This document shows, one piece after another, positions 57,191 through 64,000 of a stretch of DNA of 64,000 bases (within the stretch, counting starts at the first letter, position 1; each line of letters opens with the position of its first letter). Source of the stretch: Vitellaria paradoxa. Its lineage: Eukaryota; Streptophyta; Magnoliopsida; Ericales; Sapotaceae. The stretch lies in the NCBI GenBank assembly GCA_019916065.1, contig CM034236.1:24748358-24812357 (forward strand). The letters run 5' to 3'. The translations under genes were made by a program, and so were the position numbers. The notes under the pieces were generated by a model that worked only from the letters and a program-made list of their open reading frames with translations, was not told the origin of the DNA and made no database searches.

Positions 57191-57721
57191 TGTTAAGATG
57201 TATGCCCTATAGTCATTTATTGGATAATGTGTGATTTTATTCTAATAAATAATCTTTGTTGAGTTTATTTAAAGCTTCTTTATTTTGTATGGATGCATGT
57301 ATTTCATATGATGAATGTAATCCTTGATTAATTAAGGAACTTGATTCATATGTATGAAAGTGTTCAATACAGAAAAGGTATGAATATAAGTATTAATCAA
57401 TCTACATTTGTTCATAGTCAGTGATGAGATTATGACATCTTAACTAAAAGATTGTAATATTTTAGATTTTTATTTAATAGAATGATTTATCTCAATCATT
57501 AGAATAGTGGATCTGAATCTACAATGTTGGTGTCGAAGACATTGGACGGGACAATAACGAGAAATACATTTAAGCTATGTTATTTGCATTGATGTAATTC
57601 TTGTGTTCCCTTTAAGCAGTTGCTCTGATTCACCAGGAGTGAGGCTGATTACCATTAAGCTAGCTCCTCAGTGTTTTTAGAAGTTATTAGATAAAACTAG
57701 AGAACATACACTATCAAGAAG
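57191..57721 (+). mobile_element. Copia 3' LTR, first part
   Basis: Starts TGTTAAGATGTATGCCCTATAG after the polypurine tract, a common opening for plant copia LTRs. It is cut at 57722 by a solo LTR-B. Confidence 0.65.
57717..57721. repeat. TSD of second LTR-B solo LTR, left copy
   Basis: AGAAG, repeated exactly at 60349-60353. Confidence 0.85.
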
Positions 57722-57747
57722 TGATTGTACTATAAAAAGTACAATCA
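57722..57747. repeat. Terminal inverted repeat at LTR-B start
   Basis: TGATTGTACT, six bases, then AGTACAATCA: perfect 10-bp arms at the very start of the LTR. Confidence 0.85.
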
Positions 57748-58628
57748 TAAGCTTTAAATTGAGAATTATTATGCAAATTACGATATTAAATGAATAGATA
57801 TGTGAAGTTTCTTGCATTGATGAAGGCTTTATGTGATTTGCAAGTAATTCAGCTTAAAATGACAAAAATTGGACTAAAGAAAGTTAACTCAAAAAAGTGG
57901 TTCAAACATATTTTGTTCGAACACAGGTTCTAACGACAGAAAGTGGTGCACGGAAGCAGAAGAAAAAGTTCTAAGGAAAACTTGTTAGAACCACACTTGG
58001 ATCAGATCATTATTAGAATAACAAAACGTCAGAAACATTTTGAAGCAAGAAAAATGGCTAAGTGTGAAGATTTAGTTTGAACATTGGTTTGAATAAGCGC
58101 TTGTTCTAACATGCATTTGATTAATAGAGGAGGAAACAAAGCTCAACTGAAGAAAAAGTTTGTGGAAAATGGCTCGAACCTATATTCAAACCATGCCATG
58201 TTCGAACAAATGTTCAAACAATAGTAGGTGTACCACAATTCAGATGAAAAAAAGTGACTAAGTCTCAGAAGTTTGTTCAAACTTGTGTTCGAACTAGATT
58301 CTTGTTCGAATTGCTGTTCGAACCAACCTGCGTTTCAGGAACCTTGTAATTTTGTTAGGATTTGAAAGGGTACTTGAGTACTTTTATTTTGTATTGCAAA
58401 TATACAAGAGCAAGGTCATTTCAGGGAACACATTTTTTCATCCGTATATTTTAGTTTTATAGATCTCCATTGTAGAGAGAGAAAGTAGATCAAGCTTCCA
58501 TTTCAATTGAATTTTGTTCAAAAATTTTAGATTGTGAATAGAATTCCTTTATTTTCAAGTGATTTCACTTCAATTATGTGTGTGTAGTAGATTCAAGGCA
58601 AGTTTTATAGTTAATTTATATGTATATA

Positions 58629-59692
58629 TCTATATAATAAAATGCATCATTTGATTTGACATTTGTCCTACTCATCACTAAACCTTCGCCACGTCATCAC
58701 TTATATATCTATATAATAAAACATATCATTTGAATTTGAAATTTGAAATTCAAATATATATATATTATATTTTGTAAAATTATACATACTTATATTATAT
58801 ATATTATATTTTGTAAAATTATACAAATTATATTTTACTTATATTATCTATTATTATTAAATAATAGACAAAGTCAACAAAATTTTTATTTAAAAATATA
58901 TTTAAATTTTAAATTTTTAAAAATTTTATTAAAAATAAACATTTTTAATTTTAATGTGCTTAAAACTTAAATCTTAAATATAAATACTTTTACACTATAT
59001 GTCATTTATACAATAAGAAAGTTTAAAATTTTGAATTTGAGATATTTTTAACTGTTGAATTTGCAAAATGGTCGAGATTATTTTTCTTATTCTCTTACTC
59101 TTCCCATATTTTTTAATACTTTTTATATAAAATATGTCATTTATATAATAAAGAAGTTTAATATTTTTAATAAAATTTTTAATTTTAATGTGCTTAAAAC
59201 TTAAATTTTAAATATAAATACTTTTACACTATATGTCATTTATACAATAAGAAAGTTTAAAATTTTGAATTTGAGATATTTTTAACTGTTGAATTTGTCA
59301 AATGGTCAGAATTATTTTTCTTTTTCTCTTACTCTTCCCATATTTTTTAATACTTTTTATATAAAATATGTCATTTATATAATAAGAAAGTTTAAAATTT
59401 TGACATATTTTCAACTGTTGAATTTACTAAATGGCCATGATCATTTTTCTTTCTCTCTTACTCTTCCCATATTTTTTGAATACTTTTTATATAAAAGATG
59501 TTAAATTAATATTTTAAAAAATGTGATAATAATTGTAATAAATAATAAAATTTTATATTTTAATCTATTTTGATAAATTATTTTTATTTTTTAAGGTTAT
59601 TTTTACACTTTTTTATGTAAGTTTGCTTTATAAATTTAAATTTGAGTTATTTACATGCCAAATTATATTTCTGTGCTTTCAAACATAGGCAA
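58629..59692. mobile_element. AT-rich insertion in LTR-B (possible Helitron-related)
   Basis: Absent from the other LTR-B copy, where GTTGATTTATATATAAATT runs on directly to AAGGTAATGGG. It opens with TCTATATAATAAAATGCATC after an A, like a plant Helitron start, and the same opening recurs at 58708. I find no CTRR terminus or preceding hairpin at the right border, so the class is uncertain. Confidence 0.4.
58954..59500. repeat. 233-bp AT-rich tandem repeat
   Basis: Two units start AATGTGCTTAAAACTTAAAT at 58954 and 59187. A third partial copy of the TTTAACTGTTGAATTT...CTCTTACTCTTCCC part runs from about 59371. Related sequence in reverse orientation is found at 63370-63540. Confidence 0.8.
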
Positions 59693-60348
59693 TTGGTAGG
59701 TAATGGGTTTAATATTACATCTTTCATGTGTTTAAGGTTCAATTTACATTTGATTTGAATTTTTCTTGACTTTGAGTTGAGATTTCAATTGGAATTTGAA
59801 TTTGTATGGCTTATGGCTATTGCTTATGGAATTCTAGTTAGAATTGTCATGCATTTCTAGTAAAATTTTATGATGATTGCTAACCTTAGATTTCATATGA
59901 ATGATCTATAGCTTATGCATGTTAGGTGTTTGATTTGGAGTCTCAATAAGATTTTGTACTTAATTTTCTATTAAAATTAGATTTTAATTGTTCCCATATG
60001 GTTTTTATATATAAATATCTTCCGATCTACCTTCTTGAGGTGTAGATTGAGCAATTGAAATCCTTTGAATTTTATATAAATCACTAAAAACTTGTTTTAG
60101 ATCCAAGACTTTCTTTAAGTTTTTTAACAAAAAGTTCAATTCAAATCACCATTTTCAAAACCAAATCAACTTTTATCATTTATTGTGAGATCAATTTTAG
60201 CTTACGAGTTTTTCAAATTGTTTTGTTCATTGGTTTTTACTTAAGGCTTTTTGTGGACACGATTCGATACTTTTCAGTTATTATGCTTCAATAGATACTC
60301 TGCACTTAGGGTCGAGCCAATATTGATTAACATTTGGAGGAGCAAGCA

Positions 60349-60353
60349 AGAAG
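60349..60353. repeat. TSD of second LTR-B solo LTR, right copy
   Basis: AGAAG, identical to 57717-57721. Confidence 0.85.
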
Positions 60354-61040
60354 GAATCACAATCTCATTTGAGATAGAGATATTATCTATATTAAAAATA
60401 TTAAATAGTTATTAAATCTGGATCTGGTCATCTTAATAATATGCTATTGAGATAGAGTCCAACACAAGATAATTAGAACAATAGTTCTTAAAATATGCAA
60501 TGAGGTATCAATTAGAATTGGATAGTTTCTTAATTCTAATTGTCTTAATATCTTGTCAAGGGGCTTAATTGCAGAATTAAGTACTAAACAAAATGTTTTA
60601 TAAGATTGTTTCAGTAGACTGGGGTTGGAGTTCGATTATACCCTTTTAGTTGAGTAACGTATAACTATTAGGGGATATATTCATAATTGTGGGATAATTA
60701 TGGGTAATATTCTAATTAGCCAATTTAAGTTTATTTACACCTAAGTCCCTACTCTTGCTTGTATGAAATGATGGTCTTTTCAGTTTTCCACACAACTCTA
60801 GATATTAGAAAAGTTCTAAAAGAATTCTAATAAGAAAAAGAGTAGAAGATTTAAATCTTAACTATCAAGAAAGAAAATTCTCCAACAAATCAAGACCAAA
60901 TCAATAAATATCAAAAAGGTTAGTTTTGATTATTATTTTTGAATTCGTTTTGTTGTTTCGAGCACAATGATGTAAGAAGTTTGTACTCTTCCATACGTGA
61001 TTGATCTAAAAAATTTTTGAATACCTATTTTACTACGTTC
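60354..61040 (+). mobile_element. Copia 3' LTR, second part (probable)
   Basis: Continues the LTR after the solo LTR-B insertion; the sequence looks like a copia LTR downstream part with purine-rich GAAAATTCTCC-type leader sequence. I could not locate its true end, so 61040 is approximate. Confidence 0.4.
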
Positions 61041-61653
61041 TTAATTTCAATACTTCTAGCTCTAGAAAGTTACGAATCTCAAACACTGACTTTGGTCTCA
61101 GCCAATCAAGGATAGCCTCAACCATAAATAGATCCATTGCAACACCTTCTACAAAAATAACATGCCAAAACAAACTTCACCTCCTTAAACCAGAACTCAA
61201 ACTTGCTCAATTTAGCACACAACTAGTAATCCTTCAATGTATGCAACATGAATATACTCTAAAAATATGATGTTAAAGGGTATTTTGTGATTATATTTGT
61301 GGTAGTTTTAGAGTATATCATTGGTTTCGAAAATATATTTTGTATTTGATCAATTTTTGTGTTCTTACTGTGAATTTCAGGCTAAATTGATCAAGTTAGT
61401 AAATGTGCAAGCCAAGTTGAAAAATCCGCAAAACTTTTGTTATGTTTTAGAAATAATTTATTATTATTATTAAGTTATTTCATTATTATTGCTAATTAGT
61501 TAGCTAGTATTACTATTATTAATTATTTTAAACATAATATATTATTTTCAAGATATTAGTTTAGCATATATTAGTTACTATCCAACGTTTTGTCATTTAT
61601 TTTTCCTGCCCATTCACGTGGAGCATATGTTATACTTTATATTATACTATATA
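61041..61653. other. Unannotated AT-rich DNA
   Basis: No ORF, repeat or element end that I can support. Confidence 0.5.
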
Positions 61654-61817
61654 TCTATATAATAAAACACATCCCATTTCAAAAATATCTCTCTGACAAA
61701 TTAAAACCAAAGGCTGAGATTGAATTTTAATTTTCAATCAATGGCTTAGATTTATACACGTTAAATCTCCTTTTTAAACTCCCGCCCAATCACCAAACAA
61801 ACACAATCACCATCCAG

Positions 61818-62135
61818 TTCTGAATCCATTTTCTCTCTCTTTGTTTCAGCAACTTCAACCATCGCCTGCAACCGGACAACTGGACAACCACCGTTGTGCA
61901 CTGCGACTTCAACCATCTCTACTGGTATTCTATCTCTATCTCAAACCTTTCTTTCTTTCCCAGCTCCGCGATGACCCAAGAACAAAGTCCTCGGAGCCAC
62001 CGTGGTCCGTCGTGTCACTGGGAGAGTCGCGGTTGTGGTGGCTTGCAACTCGGTTTGGGTAGGTCTAAGAGTCATGGTCGCCTCTTCTCGGGTCGATCAT
62101 GACTAAAACTCCCAAACCGAGTCATGATCCCAGTT
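61818..62135 (+). other. Exon-like, GC-richer patch with splice donor
   Basis: A pyrimidine-rich TTTTCTCTCTCTTTG stretch like plant 5' untranslated regions is followed by about 290 bases much richer in G and C than the surroundings, then a strong donor GTAAGTAC at 62136. Two overlapping ORFs of about 70 codons (61841-62062 and 61896-62102) match nothing I recognise. It may be a first exon captured by an element, or the untranslated first exon of a gene continuing past the window. Confidence 0.4.
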
Positions 62136-62199
62136 GTAAGTACCTCTGTGTGTCCTTTGACGGAATTTGAAACTGGATTTATGAAAATTATTGATATAT

Positions 62200-63225
62200 G
62201 TATGTGATTTATTCCTGAAAAATGGGTTTGTGATGTATTCTTGAAAAACCTAGTTATTCCTGAAAAACGGATTGTGATTTGAAACTGGGTTTGAGATTAA
62301 TCACGTGTGTATACAAGTATACAAACAATGAGGAGAAGCGAGATTAGAGATTTGTGTGCTCACCTTAGACACTTCATATATATATATTCATATTTTGTTT
62401 TTATTCAAATCACATATACGGCACCAGCGATTACCATTCTATATTTGGGATCTTAAATGTCCGTGGGAGTCAATTCAGTTCTTGGGGCCTTCGGATGTCA
62501 AAGGGGGTCAGTTTTTGTTTCATCTGAGCTGTTGATCGTTCTTTGAAGCTGTCAACGTTCTGATTCTACGGTTTTGATTACTGTTCGGATGGTAATTTTG
62601 CTAATTGTTTGTTCCTTTACTGGTAGTTTGTTGATGTCTGGATAGGTTTTGAACTTTTGATTAATCATTCGTGTTCTGAAGATTTGTTATTATTTTTTGT
62701 TTATGTATATATCGGCAATGATGATTTGAGGTTTGGATCAAAATGATGTTAGCTCAATATAATCTGTAATTGTCTTCCTTCTGGTTTTGGTTATGGAAAT
62801 GTGAGGATTATGGGGTTTGTGATTAGTTTTGTGCGTGTGAGGCATTGTTTGGTACAAGAATGGAACACTATGATTTCATTTTGTTCTCTCGAATAAAGTT
62901 ACACTTCAAATATGCATAAAGTAGCATTTCAAATAAGTGTACCAAATAAGAATGGAATGGCCATTCCATTCCTTGTTCCAAACTAGGTGTTAGTACTCAC
63001 TCATATTTCCTTATTTCTATATGTTTGGTTGCCAAGAAGTAGGTAAGAGAATACACTTGAAGGTTTTCAAACTCACTTTTTCATTTTTTGGTTGCAATGC
63101 GAAGGGAAAACCGTTTTTTGATTTATGACTTCATAGCTTGTGATTTATTCCTGAAAAACGGATTGTGAAAATAGATTTATTCCTGAAAAACGGATTGTGA
63201 AAAACGGTTTGTGATTTAAGTTTGA
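62200..63225 (+). repeat. Dispersed short direct repeats (TTATTCCTGAAAAACGGATT)
   Basis: The word or close variants occur near 62206, 62234, 62255, 63144 and 63178, often followed by GTGATTTG or GTGAAAA. They frame the intron-like interval. Confidence 0.7.
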
Positions 63226-64000
63226 AAATGGATATGAAAGGGGATATTATGTGCTTTTATGTGCTCACCTTAGCTGGGTATTAATCTATAAATTAAAAAT
63301 CATTAATAAAAAGAGATTAGGGTATAAAATTTTATACAAAAAGTAGTTTATAATATTTTAAAATAATAATTTAAAATATTTTATTCAAAAAGTATTTAAA
63401 AAATATGGAAAAAAGAAAAAAAAAATAATTATGACCATTTAGTAAATTTAACAGTTGAAAATATCTTAAATTTAAAATTTTAAACTTCCTTATTATATAA
63501 ATATAAATTCAACAGTTGTATGTTATTTTTTTGAAATATTAATTTATAATTCTTATATAAAAAGTATTAAAAAATATGAATAATTTTTGTAAAGTTTAAT
63601 TTAAATACTTATTAAAAAACTATTTATTTTTAATAAAAAATATATTTTAATTTAAATATATATTTTTTATATTTAAATAGTTGCGGTAGCTAATTTTTTT
63701 ATTTAAAAAATATATTTAAATAATTATCTGTTGAATGTCATATCAGCTATCCTTTTTTATAATATAGCATATGAATATTTATTGGCATGCCCCTTTTGAG
63801 ATTGAATGTGTGGCCTTTTTGTATTGTGATGTCATCCCATTGATTCTTTTTTTTTTTTTTAATTCTTTCTTATTTGTCTCAAAAAAAATATTTTTTTGGC
63901 AAAAATATGCGAAACTGCGTTATTTTCGAACTCTGAAGTTAAACTTCCACTAGAGTCGGGCATCTTTTTTAAATTGTCCTTTCAACAAGTATTTGCTTGA

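Larger units (their letters stand above)
57722..60348 (+). mobile_element. LTR-B solo LTR, plus orientation, with an AT-rich insertion
   Basis: Starts TGATTGTACT and ends AGCAAGCA with an exact 5-bp duplication. It matches the split copy at 16302/38997 in reverse orientation along its length, except for an extra block from about 58629 to 59692. It carries GGTTCGAAC-like sites (57903-58330). A perfect inverted repeat forms its first 26 bases. Confidence 0.85.
61654..63960 (+). mobile_element. Possible non-autonomous Helitron-like block
   Basis: Begins TCTATATAATAAAACACATC after an A, the same opening as at 58629 and 58708. Inside are a GC-richer exon-like patch (61818-62135), repeated TTATTCCTGAAAAACGGATT words (62200-63220) and an AT-rich region (63290-63760) that is inverted relative to the 58954 repeat. 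I find no convincing 3' terminus, and the right limit is only where the sequence stops looking similar. Class assignment is tentative. Confidence 0.3.

Noticed and set aside
63930..63955. Helitron 3' end at GAAGTTAAACTTCCACTAG
   Set aside because: A small palindrome precedes CTAG, but the hairpin is short and only two bases from it rather than about ten, and no matching copy is visible.

Overview
This window is plant nuclear DNA, probably from a eudicot. It is AT-rich and built almost entirely of transposable elements. I recognise no intact host gene, rRNA or tRNA. Every protein-coding trace is retrotransposon-derived and broken by stops or frameshifts. The density, age and depth of nesting suggest pericentromeric or other heterochromatin. 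Boundaries were found by eye from TG...CA termini, primer-binding sites (PBS), polypurine tracts (PPT) and 5-bp target-site duplications (TSD).

Layout. (1) 1-7.55 kb: the decayed internal end and 3' LTR (from 4792) of an old Tekay/Del-like Ty3/gypsy element. It is interrupted by a 5'-truncated L1-type LINE (774-3341, minus, TSD ATAAGTATTC) and by an Athila-type solo LTR (5858-7485, minus). (2) 7.55-15.2 kb: an unclassified repeat with a 57-bp tandem array, split by a Tekay solo LTR (9875-12903, TSD GTCCA). (3) 15.3-61 kb: one Ty1/copia element (+) stretched to more than 40 kb by insertions. Its PBS is at 15477 and its 3' LTR starts at 57191; with the insertions removed the internal region is about 6.1 kb.

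Insertions in the copia element. (a) A solo LTR of an Athila-related family, here LTR-B (16302-38997, TSD TGCAA). It is split by a complete Athila-lineage element (17576-38503, minus), which is in turn split at its protease gene by a gag-only Athila relative (27389-34691, minus, LTRs both 1511 bp). (b) An Athila-type solo LTR in the copia gag (39916-41836). (c) A full-length Tekay chromovirus, also in gag (41939-52936, TSD TTTGG). (d) A second LTR-B solo LTR in the copia 3' LTR (57722-60348, TSD AGAAG), itself carrying an AT-rich insertion. (4) 61-64 kb: AT-rich DNA with Helitron-like TCTATATAATAAAA starts and a GC-richer, exon-like patch with a splice donor.

How the parts relate. The outer Athila element has gag, protease, RT, RNase H, integrase and an env-like third ORF. 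The inner one has LTRs, PBS, 3' region and a modified gag but no pol, so it would have depended on an autonomous relative. The Tekay element has an unusual extra ORF between PBS and gag with its own zinc knuckle, flanked by plausible intron borders. Each Athila-type LTR family here carries its own dyad-symmetric motif upstream of the TATA box. Hand comparison of LTR starts gives about 3% divergence for the inner Athila pair, 4% for the outer pair and 6% for the Tekay pair; these come from the first 275-340 bp only.
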